Part shown: one piece after another, positions 43,854 through 54,176 of the stretch
Numbering within the stretch: position 1 is the stretch's first letter
Layout: the number at the start of each line of letters is the position of its first letter
Assembly (NCBI GenBank): GCA_963681505.1
Contig: OY811972.1
Location: 13,620,190-13,684,189, forward strand
Direction of reading: 5' to 3'
Origin: Eunapius fragilis
Taxonomy: Eukaryota > Porifera > Demospongiae > Spongillida > Spongillidae
Length of the DNA stretch: 64,000 bases
Position numbers and translations under genes: made by a program
The notes under the pieces: model-generated
Database searches by the model: none
Told to the model about the DNA's origin: nothing
Seen by the model: only the letters and a program-made list of their open reading frames with translations

Positions 43854-44717
43854 GCACAATATGGTGTACTAGTTAGGGTGCATGTAACACATTACAGGGC
43901 CAATATTCAGTTTCAAAGTGGTCGTGGCTGTCCCCTCCCCTCGGTAAGCGTGGGGGAGGCCTATGAAAACAGTACAAAAGGCGGAGACCTTCCCGTGAGC
44001 ATTTGTGCCGTTAAACGACACTAGTGAGTAGAGTTCAGTGGTATAAGTACCTGCATGGGTGCATGCATGGGTCTGCTTGTGTTCGACTAATATCGTTAAG
44101 TGAACAACTAGCAGAATGTGACACGAGTGGGTGGCTATGCATAACATAATAACGCCTGTTAGGGTTAAGGCATCGTTTAAGGCACGGCCGTACGACCGCC
44201 ATCAATGAATAATTAATTAACCACAATTAGCGCATTCATTTAACTGTAATATTAACACCGCTTCCGTGAAATTAGACGACTTTTAAAGCACATTTTGTCG
44301 AACACCTAAAAATAAAAATTAGTCTCATATGGTCTGTTTGCGAAATAACCTGCTGAGTCTTGTACAGCAACTCTTTCACATGACTTTTTGCTAAATACCT
44401 GGGCCGTACTGATAACCGACCTTTACCTTCACGGGTTTAAAGTTGCGGGGTTTAGCCCGTAACTGAAATCGGTACACTTTTTTCCTACGCCTTTTGCACA
44501 CTCGATAATAAACGCATTTTTTTGGATTCATATGGAAATAACCGAATTCGTACTAAATGTGTCGTGTAAGATATACGCGTGCTTGCGTTACACAAGTGTC
44601 TTGCCTGTCGAGAGATTCAATGGGGGAGTCGCGGCTCTTCGCTCGTACCCAGACTTACTTACGTTAGCGATTATTACATCACAATGGCCCAAATAAGTAT
44701 GCATAATAAAATCAGTA
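43854..44717. other. No gene; one-armed TAGTCTCG-family remnant
   Basis: At 44640-44690 the string CTCGTACCCAGAC followed by TTAGCGATTATTACATCA resembles one arm of the element at 62194-62326. Nothing else is supported. Confidence 0.5.
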
Positions 44718-45715
44718 TCAGACTGTATCCATGTGTTGTCTTATACGAAGTACGAGATCAGGTTTGTTCCCACTTTTCTTCAGATTGTGGTGGATTAAGT
44801 AGGCCTGTAGCTCTTGTTTATTCCACATTGATATGTCCTTCTGCATATCACAGTCACTGTAGCACACCTTACCAGCAGCCGAGATCTTTACTTTGCCAAG
44901 TTCTTTGTTTTCTCCTGCTCCCCAGCACTCATGGACTACACTTTTTACCTTTGTAGTGAGTTCTGGGTGCATGTTTTTCTTTGTATGGGCCCAACCAGCA
45001 AAAAAGTTTGGCTCAAACGTTGCATATGGTGGTGTATCACCATCATCTAAAAACATGCTTGCAGTTTGGTCAATAGCACCAGTGATAGAGAAGTCCATCG
45101 TTAATTCTAAAAGCTAGGTGGTCAGCATGCCGCATGGCAACACTGAGAGCATCCCAAGATTCTCTAGTCCCAGTACACATGTGCTTTTCGAGGAGCTGTG
45201 GAGACTTAAAGTGGTACAAGCACTTGGCACACTGAGGGTAAATAGCTCGTATCATATCCAATGCTCTTTCATCCTTGCTTTGATTTTCAATAAGTTGCTT
45301 TCTACGCTTACTTACTTCTAGGCTACCCCTTTTGTACCTCTTTTTATCTTTCTTTGCTTGTTCATAATTACTGGTGTTATCACTGCTGAGGAGTACAGTG
45401 ACTCCCGTGAAGTTCACACTTTTGAATCCAATCTCATGTGATGCTTCACATGATGGAATGGACACACACTTGGATGGCACCTTCTGCCCCAGAGAGTTGT
45501 AAAATCGGACAATTTTATCTTCATTTACAGTTGTCACATACTGGGCTGCATAGAAATCCGAGATGCCTGAGATATATGGGACAACAGTAGAGCGATAAGG
45601 GTCCTTGAAATCAAGATTTAACAACAGCATTGTTGTGTTCATTATAGGATTCTCCATCAATGCCACAGCAAGTTGCTTTGGTGTAGGCACCTTTCTCCCT
45701 CCTTCTCCTTGTATC
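44718..45715 (-). pseudogene. Transposon-associated protein with C2H2-like finger and SAP domain, frameshifted
   Basis: Two overlapping frames on the minus strand. 45690-45070 carries KQLAVALMENPIMNT, then a zinc-finger-like CAKCLYHFKSPQLLEKHMC. 45098-44718 continues with MDFSITGAIDQTASMF, FEPNFFAGWAHTKK and a C-terminal SAP domain (WNKQELQAYLIHHNLKKSG, then KPDLVLRIRQHM). A one-base shift near 45110 separates them. The frame is open upstream of 45690. Proteins of this layout occur in multi-copy families associated with transposons in cnidarians and sponges, as far as I recall. It lies 0.5 kb outside the inverted repeats of the next element. Confidence 0.6.
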
Positions 45716-46209
45716 AGGAACTACGATAGGAATTGACCCGGGTCGTGAATATCATTAAAAAACGCGACCAGCGTATAACTCGCGTACCAAGAAACGGATA
45801 GTGTAGCTCTTTGTTCCTATATATCGAACCAGAAAGCAAAGACGGTCATTTGAATGTTTTGTTCCAGTCTTAAAACTGTTCGCTTCAAGAGGACAAAAAA
45901 GCTCGTGTGTTTCCACGTCCCCAGACCAATTCTTCTCCGTCGTCGTCGTCTAATTCTCGCGCGAGTACAACTCGGGATAGGAATGGTTTTAAAGAGCGCA
46001 AGTTATACCAATCGCTTTAGAATCTCCTGGAAGGACATCTTCAGGTATCAGATATATGAATAAAGCATAAAACTGATATACGTAATCATTACGTAATGCG
46101 TAGTGTTAAAAAGAAGCGTTCCCATGGCGACATTTGCGTATATTTAGAATTGCGCAAACAAAAGAGGGCGGCGAGGGGTCCGCCACTACCCTAAAAGCCG
46201 TACGAGACT

Positions 46210-46385
46210 TCGAAATCACGGTGATTTCGAAATCAATTTCAGATTTCTGTTTGATTTCCGGTGATTTCTAGATTTCTAGATTTCGAGATTTCGAGGTGAT
46301 TTCCGTGATTTCTAAATGATTTCCAGATTTCCGTGTGATTTCCAGATTTCCGACTGATTTCATGTGATTTCAACCGTAATAGGAC
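46210..46385. repeat. Subterminal GATTTC array, left
   Basis: About 15 GATTTC copies at 8-11 bp spacing, with variable TA/CC/CGTGT linkers, adjoining the left TIR. Confidence 0.85.
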
Positions 46386-46856
46386 TTGGATTTCAACATT
46401 TCTTTTGACGTAAAAATACATTCGTGACGTAGCTGGTCAGTCTGAGGTCTGAGGGAGGCGAGTGAGGTGACGGGTCACGGCGCGGCTGCATGCGGCAACC
46501 AATTCAACAATGGCATGATTTTAAAGCGTGCCATTCTACCTAGATTTTTTGGGGTGCGGGTGTGTGTGCTCGATGTGAACTGTACTGCCTGTATGTATTT
46601 TCTCGCGCATTATAGTGCTTGTTAGTGCCAACCGACATAATTTCGATGCCCAAAGGCTATTCTATTTTTGTTTACGTAATTAGAACGGGTCATAAACGGC
46701 TCGCTGTTATTGTAAAGCTACATTCTGATTTCAAATTGCTCTTTTGATAAATGACGCCCACGTAATTATAATGTAATAGTCATGGTTATTAATTCTTACG
46801 CAATCAACTAATCAATGCATCACAACATTTTTTAAATACAACTGATACAACAATAG

Positions 46857-48093
46857 TTATTGAACAAGTTCATTTTTGCGACAATTTGTGCATAACCAGG
46901 AACTATCCTTGCAATACGAATCATTGACACAAGCTTTGTGATGCCAAGCATCACAAAGATCACAGCAGACCATTTCGTACCCATCATCAGGCATCCTACA
47001 ATAACAATGCAGAATACATTCTTCAACTTTGGAAACTTTGTCAGCTGGTCTGCGGTGCTTTAGGACTGGAAAAGGCGCGATCTTCATTTCCTCAAAATTT
47101 GTGATCAAATGTGGGCGCATGGCTTGTTGATCATAAACTAATGTAGTGGGATCTTGATCAAATGCTAAACTTGTTATCACAGCAAGGGTGTATAAACTAC
47201 AATCTACTGCACCTCTCTGCTTAGATATATTCATAACTTGTATCTGGAATGATGGTTCTGCGCATTGTACTAGCCTTGCTACAACTTGAAAGGTATCAGC
47301 AGATACAGATGTGTATGCACTGTCGTACAAACGCACCTGGTTTTCATGTATAAGAACACATGCCCAGTGACATTCTCTGATAAAAAATGACCTGCATTAG
47401 TTTTGCAGAGGACTCCGGAAATCTTCTGATATAAGATTTGTTTTGCTCAAGCGTATTTCAGAACTGATGTTTCAGTAGAAACTGAGCAAAGTTGATGTGA
47501 GCATCTGATAGCTCATGTCCTCCAATCAACCGACCCTTATCTTGTTTTGTCCGGGTTACAATTCCACTTTTGACCCAGATGTGCTCACCTACTTCCTGCA
47601 CTTTTTTTTGGTCTATAGATATGTCTATGATGGCCTTTGTAGATTGTTGATCATCGGCACAGACACATAAGGTGGTGATGTGATCAAGAGCAGCAGTGGT
47701 AAGAGTTACTGTGTGAGCTGTCATTAAAGCGATTTTACCTTCATCAAGGGTAATGAACTTACTACTACTTGCTTCTGGGCAATCCAAAAATGCAAAACAG
47801 CCTTGTGACAGTGTGCATAAGTATGACTTTGTAGACAAAAAGGAATGATTTTCTATGGTATTTCTAACTACATTCAACTCAAACATTTTCGAATCAGATG
47901 AATTAAACCAAGAACACATGACTCCCGTCTGTTTTGCTTCAGAATTTTTGTTGTAACTAGTTTTTTTATACTGCCGTTTCATTTTTGTTTTCTCACTTGT
48001 GTAGCAAAATTGCAAAACTTTGCCAAGCTTCCATTTACACGGTTCCGGAAACTTAAACGCACATATGTCACCTATTGAAATCACATCGCACAT
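46857..48093 (-). pseudogene. Ulp1/C48-like cysteine protease with C-terminal PHD finger (element-encoded)
   Basis: 48093-47458 is an N-terminal region ending ELSDAHINFAQFLLKHQF, the usual entry into this protease type. After a stop and frame change (about 47380-47460) the catalytic segments follow: His in RECHWACVLIHEN (about 47345-47385), Asp in RLYDSAY, Cys in GAVDCSLYTLAV (about 47180-47210). A PHD finger closes the protein: CYCRMPDDG, CDLCDAWHHKAC, WLCTNC (about 47010-46870). The catalytic His-Asp-Cys set is complete but is split by the frameshift. Confidence 0.7.
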
Positions 48094-48207
48094 AGTCGGA
48101 ACAGTGGCATTGGAGTCACAGACCTTGATTTCGTTAGTAGTAACACTTGAATAAGGTTGCTTTTCTCTAACTATAAAAAGGCGATCTGATGAAACCCTTT
48201 CTCCTTC

Positions 48208-50420
48208 TTAAAATAGCCACACTGCAGTTGCTTTGTGGATGTAAATTGTGCGGCCAACGTGGCTTACTTCAACAAATCGGAAACACTTCTTTGATGCCTT
48301 AGAGCTTTGCACAGGATTTTTGGTATAAATTGGTAGAGATGTACCTGACTGCACCTTCTTGTAGGAGACAGCTTCCTGCATTTGTACCAACTGCTTTAGA
48401 AGGTCCCCCTTGACTAGTTTAGCACTTTTTAAATCATCGAGACTTGACACGACTTCCTCTTCATCAACAGCACAGCATGCATCTTTCAGCAACTCAGCTT
48501 CATTCACATCACTTCTTGGTGGCTCTTCATCATCAAGTTCTTCATCATCTTCTTCTGCTTCAGGAATTATACTGCCTGCCGATTCATTTTCAACTTCCAT
48601 GTTCCTTTCTAAAGATAACTCCATCCGAAGCATCTCGATATCTTTCATCGCTATTTTCCTTCCGCATTCGACAGCATCTTCAATGTTAGCATCAGTTACA
48701 CCCTGAAGGGAAAATGTAACTCGTGTATTAGATCCATCTTTGTTGTTATGCTTTTCACAGTGTGGATACCTAATGCCATTCTGTGCTGATTCAGCCTCAA
48801 GTCTAAACTGAATCTGAAGTCGGTGTAGCCTTCTTAATAACCCAAGCATTCCCACATTTATAACCGTGGAGAAAGTAGTGGTCATGCTGCGAACAGCCCT
48901 AAAGGTTTTTTCACATGATTGTGACCCAAGCTTCCAAGGACTGAATAGGGCAGCACCGTCCGAATAATGATCAGGCAATGTTCTCATGAAAATGATAAGA
49001 GCATGTGCATTTAGCTCTATACACAAATAAGAATTCCGCGTTATGAAGTTGTTGCCCAAGGAGTAGCTTGGAACAGACAAAAGCCATTGGCGCCAATATC
49101 GAAAAAAGAACACAGCATACCAAATGTTGGATATTCTATCAAGTGGACTAAGCTCTTTTTTTAAGTAACTATCTAAAACAGCTTTCAAAGCTTTAAGATA
49201 CACATGAGTACCCTTAGCATCCGGGATCTGAGAAATTTGTGCCATCACACTGCTGCTTGTAATGCGCAGCACCGAATCAAAGTTTTGCTTGTCCCTGCAA
49301 TCTATATCTCGCTCGATCTCTCAGGCCATGTTGATCTTTAGAATAAGTAGTTTGCACCAACTGCAAATGATGGGCACCAGCAACATACTTTCCTAAAGCA
49401 AGAATGATGGATGGAGTTAAGAGTCTAGAGCGCCGTTTTGTCCCCACATGTACTGTGTCTTGGACATATGCTACCTGTGTTGGTTTTTTAAGAAAAAACC
49501 ATGACTTCCAATGTGATGGAATGCAAGATTTCACATCTTTTGAAGCATGCATAGTAAATAATGCAGTACAATACTGCATGTTTTTTAGTTCTCTCGAGTC
49601 GCCATCTGAGCCAAAACTTAGCACAGAGATTCCTTTTTTTTGACACTCACTTGAAATATGCGACAATCGCTTTAAAAGAATATCTGTAGTGAACTTATTA
49701 TCAGTACCGATACAAGCTAAAGGAAAGGCAGGAACTCCTGGTGAAAGAGGCTGGGCTATGTAGACTAATGCATATTTCGATATCTTGGAACTTTTGAAAG
49801 AATCTTCAATAGATTGAAAAGAAATAGCTACATGAGCATCAATAGATGGTAAGCTATCCTCACCTTCAGGCAGCACAAACCCCACTAGTCTATTTGTTTC
49901 TGGACCGTAATCAACTCTTGCAACTAAACGAGTTGCATCTTCACCGATGACAATTACTCTTGCGCATTTATAGCTGTTAATGTGATTAGCTAATTGGTCA
50001 AATCTAAATTCCCCTTCATTCATAACCTCATACTCATGGTGGACAATTCGTTGGACAGTCCTAAGTGATGGCAGAGCTTGAGGCATGTTCTGATGAACAA
50101 TTGAATATGTAAGGGGCCCTGCATAAATGAACAATGATGTTGAAAATTTTTTCATGACGTGATCATGACGACGTTCTTTTGGTAACTTGTGTATATTTAT
50201 CTGTGCATTATCCACAAGGCTTTGAAAAAGTGGTGTGAATGTTCCTTTAAGAGCAGCTTGCCTAGTATCGATGCACTTAGCAATATTAGGATTATCAATG
50301 ATTAGGGTTTCTATGTCCTTTGCAACACTGAAATATGATGTTAGTTTAATCTGTGAAGGATCAGAACCCGCTTTATGAATGGACTGCTGTTTCCTGAAGC
50401 TTCTGCTTCAGTCATTATGC
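48208..50420 (-). pseudogene. Transposase-like protein of the 5.9-kb element, one frameshift
   Basis: The frame is open from about 50420 to 49277. It contains a helix-turn-helix-like LPSLRTVQRIVHHE, then FGSDGDSRELK and QDTVHVGTKRRSRLL, whose acidic residues could be catalytic. A shift at about 49285 leads to 49272-48208 with RISNIWYAVFFFRYWRQWL, SYLCIELNAHALIIF and the strongly patterned SQSCEKTFRAVRSMTT. An acidic linker follows (EEDDEELDDEE at about 48530). This pattern belongs to multi-copy invertebrate transposase-like proteins; I cannot name the superfamily with certainty. Loss of function rests on a single indel, so an active relative may exist. Confidence 0.65.
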
Positions 50421-50785
50421 ATTGCTGTACTAGTACTAGTTGAAAGGCTACCTAAGTCTACATGTAAAGAGGAATTTTCACTACCTCCTCCTACTTCTTT
50501 TGAACAGGAGGGGGGTTGTGAAAACCCTGATTGTTAGGGAGGCTGCTATGTGGTACTGAATGCAGATTAGGCTGACAATTGATGTGCATAGTGACAGCTG
50601 CAGGTGATGATGAGCTACATGTAGATGATGTCAGTGATAGTGATGGTGCAGCTGCTGATGAAGATGATGATTCTGATGATAAGATTTGAGACGACATTGA
50701 TGGAGATATGATTGGTGATGGAGGTTCAAAGTCAGCTATAGGTGTACTAAATTTATCAATTGGACTTTGTACATGTATGTGATAT

Positions 50786-50893
50786 TTATCTGCCTGAACT
50801 TGGTGCTATTTTGGCTTTGACATACAAATTGCTGACATAGCGACAGCTGGAGGTGATGATGAACTGGACTAGATGATGATGAAGTAGTAGATA

Positions 50894-50925
<32 letters not shown>

Positions 50926-51706
50926 GATGGTGATGCAAGTTAGTTGCTGAGTTGGCATACACTGTGGTGACAGTTGGAGATGTTGATGAAAGCAATGCTG
51001 AAGAATAATTGGATGGTACATTAGCTGATTTAGATGTGCAAGGCTTATCAGCTTGTGATGGTAGGTTCAAGAAGTATTTTTCAATGTGATTATGCTCTTT
51101 GGGAGCCTTGAAACATGTACTAACGTGACGTGTCCAATTGGACAAGATTAGCTTGTTGTGTTTGGAACTAATGAGATTTCTAGAACACAACTACAGCTTG
51201 TTCTTCTTTCATAGTCAACTCATAGTGTACATTTTCTTGCAAACTTCGCAGCCTTTCATCAGATAACTTTTTTGCCACGCATTGATCTGCTGACGAAGTC
51301 TCGGAATAATCGTCGAAGTAGTGCGGCTTTCCGTTAAAGCAGAAATTTCTCCAGCTGGAGCTTGTGCAGCTGCTGCTTCTGGTTCACTGTTTTTTTTCTT
51401 TTTCTTCGTAACAGGCCGAACAGCATCATTGAGGAGGTCGTGACATACGTGGCTTGAGCGCAGTTCTTGCACAAATCGCTCGATTCTAAAACGGTGTCCA
51501 GGGGGAAATTTGCACGTTGATCCAAGTAATGGAGCATGCATGTACCTGTCGTCGCCTGGAAAGTTGGAAGAGATGTATTCTTCAATGATCTGGATGGAAT
51601 TGCCCGGTTGGTTTCCAACATCCATGCGTGCCAAAGTGTCGAGTGTGTCGAATCCCGCAGCCAACATGCAACTGACTATGTAGCCTGGCAGCTTTGACCT
51701 CAACAC
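50786..51706 (-). pseudogene. N-terminal accessory region of the 5.9-kb element
   Basis: 51706-51215 encodes a SAM-like helical stretch (LPGYIVSCMLAAGFDTLDTL, then FPPGHRFRIERFVQELR), a Lys run, and a CEVCKKMY zinc-like half. 51190-50786 continues with a C-x..-W-x-RHVSTC finger-like segment (SNWTRHVSTC). A (ATG/GTG)n microsatellite at 50878-50940 was translated as poly-His. These probably formed the DNA-binding front part of the transposase before frame decay. Confidence 0.5.
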
Positions 51707-51894
51707 ACTGAACTTTTGATTCTTCTGATTCTGAATCGCAAGCTCCGAGCTCCATACTGATTATTTCGTACGAGGATAAGTATAATTATGTCATTATTTA
51801 AAGTCCATTGGTATAATTGGCATATAATTAAAAACATTAATAATTATTGCAAAAGTAGTTATAAATAATGCATTAGTTATTAAAGAAAATACGG

Positions 51895-52085
51895 ATGTGA
51901 TTTCTAAATTTACGGCTGTAAATTTACGGTGATTTCAAGATTTCAATGTGATTTCTACCGTATTTAAAGTGATTTCGTGATTTCTGACGGATTTCTAGAT
52001 TTCAATATGATTTCGTGATTTCTCCCGGATTTCTATTGATTTCAAGATTTCTATGTGATTTCTCACTAGAGTGTACGAGATTTCA
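51895..52085. repeat. Subterminal GATTTC array, right
   Basis: About 14 GATTTC copies in the same orientation as the left array, adjoining the right TIR. Confidence 0.85.
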
Positions 52086-52203
52086 ATGGTGGCGGACCCC
52101 TCGGAGGGGAGCTAAACAACGAGACGATGAGTTAGAATTCTCCCGCGTTCCGTACAGTGATCCCAAATAAAAGCGGGCGTCTGCTCGTGACGGTAATTGA
52201 AGC

Positions 52204-52221
52204 GGGGGGGGGGGGGGGGGG
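52204..52221. repeat. G homopolymer (18 bp)
   Basis: Uninterrupted G run about 100 bp outside the right end of the 5.9-kb transposon. Confidence 0.95.
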
Positions 52222-52284
52222 TAACTTCCCATAATCGATAAAAAATGATAATAAAAAAAAAATAGAGGAAAAAAGAAAAGAAAA

Positions 52285-52505
52285 ACATTCTCTGACGAGA
52301 AAGTTGGTGGGATATAGGAAATGGAGGCAAAGATGGTGTAAAAAGGAGGGGAACAAGGTTTTGAGAAAAGGGTAATGAAACAAAAATCCTATATTTAGCA
52401 CGTGTAGATGTAAGAGAACCAAAAGAAGTGCTAAATATAGGATTTTGTCTCATTACCCTTCTCTCAAAACCTTGTTCCCCTCCTTTTTACACCACCTTTG
52501 CCTCA
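52285..52505. mobile_element. Hairpin MITE, TTTAGCAC-type family
   Basis: Arms from AACATTCTCTGACGAG to ATATTTAGCAC, and GTGCTAAATATAGG back to ACACCACCTTTGCCTC. The right end lacks the outermost about 50 bp. Confidence 0.85.
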
Positions 52506-53599
52506 ATGTTCTCCAAAAGTTGCAAAGCCATGCATGTTAGACAGGCAGTGCTGAGCCACATATAAAATTTTGACGTGGGCTGGCTTGATGAAAAGCACGT
52601 ACCACATTTAAACACACAGGCTGCTGGATAACACCTTGGGCATCAACCAAAGTTCATAATATTTGAAGTGCATATACATTATGACCTTGGGAGTACGTAA
52701 ATCTGATCCGTTTCCCCGTAGTTCGAAGCACAAAAAAATCCTACTAAAACTAAAGGGTACATATTTTTTTACGCGCCAGAAATATTGAATAAAACGTTGC
52801 GAATAAACCAGAGGTGTATCACAGCATAGACAATGTAAGGACATACCGATAAATCCGAAACAGTTCACAACAGCGATCAAACCATCCTTCACTCGAATAT
52901 GATGTACCTCAACAAATTAGCAACCCGCGTCACAACTTTTACCTAAAATTGGATCACCAATTTTTCGGTACTCGTACGTGAAATATGCCCGTACCTACGT
53001 CTAGTTCAAGCGGGAGGGGGGGGTGGGAAAGTATTTGGGCGAAAACAACCGAGCTAAACACGGCCATGACTTGTTTCTTTTGGACGCTCTGGTATAAATA
53101 GACTTAAGCTTCATTGCTACTCCTACCGAGGGGGGGGGGGGGGGGGGGGGGGCACAGAAATCTGTATGGATCCCATCGTCCAATACTGTAGAGCTTGAAG
53201 AGAAGATTACGTATCTCCTTTTAAAATAAAAATCTAACTTTTAAGAGAAGAAAAGATACGAGGGATTTGAAAACGAGGGTGTAGGGGTAGTTAACATTTT
53301 AAGCAACTCATTAGCATCCAAGTACAATCTGTAGACCCTCGCTATAACCTAGAGCGATGTAGTTAACATTTAAACCCGGCCGTTCCAGAGATACGGGTGG
53401 TAGGTTTTATTATCAGGTTAAAACATGCTCAAGGTTTTAGCGAGGGCTTGCAAGTTGTACTTGGGTCCTAACTAGCTACTTTCATTGCGATCATTGTAAA
53501 TCCAATGTGAATCTGAAGCAAAACAAAAAGATAATAAAATAATGTAAGGAGCGTAGGGTGGTACGCCCTACGCCCTCTTTTTCAAATCCCCCGTATCTT
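52506..53599. other. No gene; G-rich tract
   Basis: Unique sequence. A 23-bp G run lies at 53130-53152. Two similar blocks describe an imperfect inverted pair around CTTGCAAGT/ACTTGGNTCC (about 53320-53475), not further resolved. Confidence 0.4.
53130..53152. repeat. G homopolymer (23 bp)
   Basis: Uninterrupted G run. Confidence 0.95.
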
Positions 53600-53958
53600 T
53601 TTTCTCTTAAGTCATACCATACACGGTTACTGATCGATTGAATGCAGGACTCAATTGTCGAATCCTGGATCTACCAAGACGTTGGTAGTGCATAGGAATC
53701 GCATTAAGAGATGTTATGGTCTTCCCAGAGGGAAGGAGGAAGGTCAAACTATTCCTCATGCACACTTCGAGGCAGCAAGATGGGATTTCAGAAGCGGCAC
53801 AGCCTATGGATCCAGTACCAGGAGATGGCAATGAAACTCAAGTTGGAGGCTATGTGGATGCTGACAAAAATGATGAAGGGATGGAAGAAATACAAACCGT
53901 TCGTCCGCAGCGAGTTAGAAGACCTCCAGAGCGTTATGGAATATACGTCGAACATTAG
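53600..53958 (+). pseudogene. Ty3/gypsy integrase C-terminal remnant
   Basis: Plus-strand pieces in changing frames: PYTVTDRLN (GPY/F-like module), VVHRNRIKRCYGLP, and a tail VRPQRVRRPPERYG that is typical of the end of gypsy pol. No upstream core or LTR is recognised. Confidence 0.6.
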
Positions 53959-54176
53959 AATCTTGCAAGGATGCACGTATACGTAATTATATAGGATGCG
54001 CATGCGCATGGTGACGGACATTCATTGCTTAGTTACGTAGTAGCGCTGTGTTGGAATTGTACTGTTCAGAAGCTGCTATTAACCTTGCTCGTTAACCCAC
54101 GTTACAAAATGTCTAGAAACTATAGCTAAATCTACTTGCCTCTACCGTTCTATAAGCAGCATTTCAATGTCATGGA

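Larger units (their letters stand above)
46172..52103 (-). mobile_element. 5.9-kb DNA transposon with TIRs, subterminal GATTTC arrays, transposase and Ulp1/PHD protein
   Basis: The ends CGAGGGGTCCGCCAC (46172) and GTGGCGGACCCCTCG (ending 52103) are perfect 15-bp inverted repeats. Just inside each is an array of about 14-15 GATTTC hexamers (46210-46385 and 51895-52085), all reading GATTTC on the plus strand, so the arrays are direct rather than inverted. Genes on the minus strand run N-terminal accessory frames, transposase, then a cysteine protease with PHD finger. The flanks GAGGGCGG and GAGGGGAG agree at 6 of 8 positions and may be a decayed target duplication. Superfamily uncertain; the Ulp1/SAP/PHD association recalls the KDZ group. 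Confidence 0.75.

Noticed and set aside
50878-50940. Poly-histidine functional tract
   Set aside because: A (ATG/GTG)n microsatellite expanded inside a decayed transposon frame.
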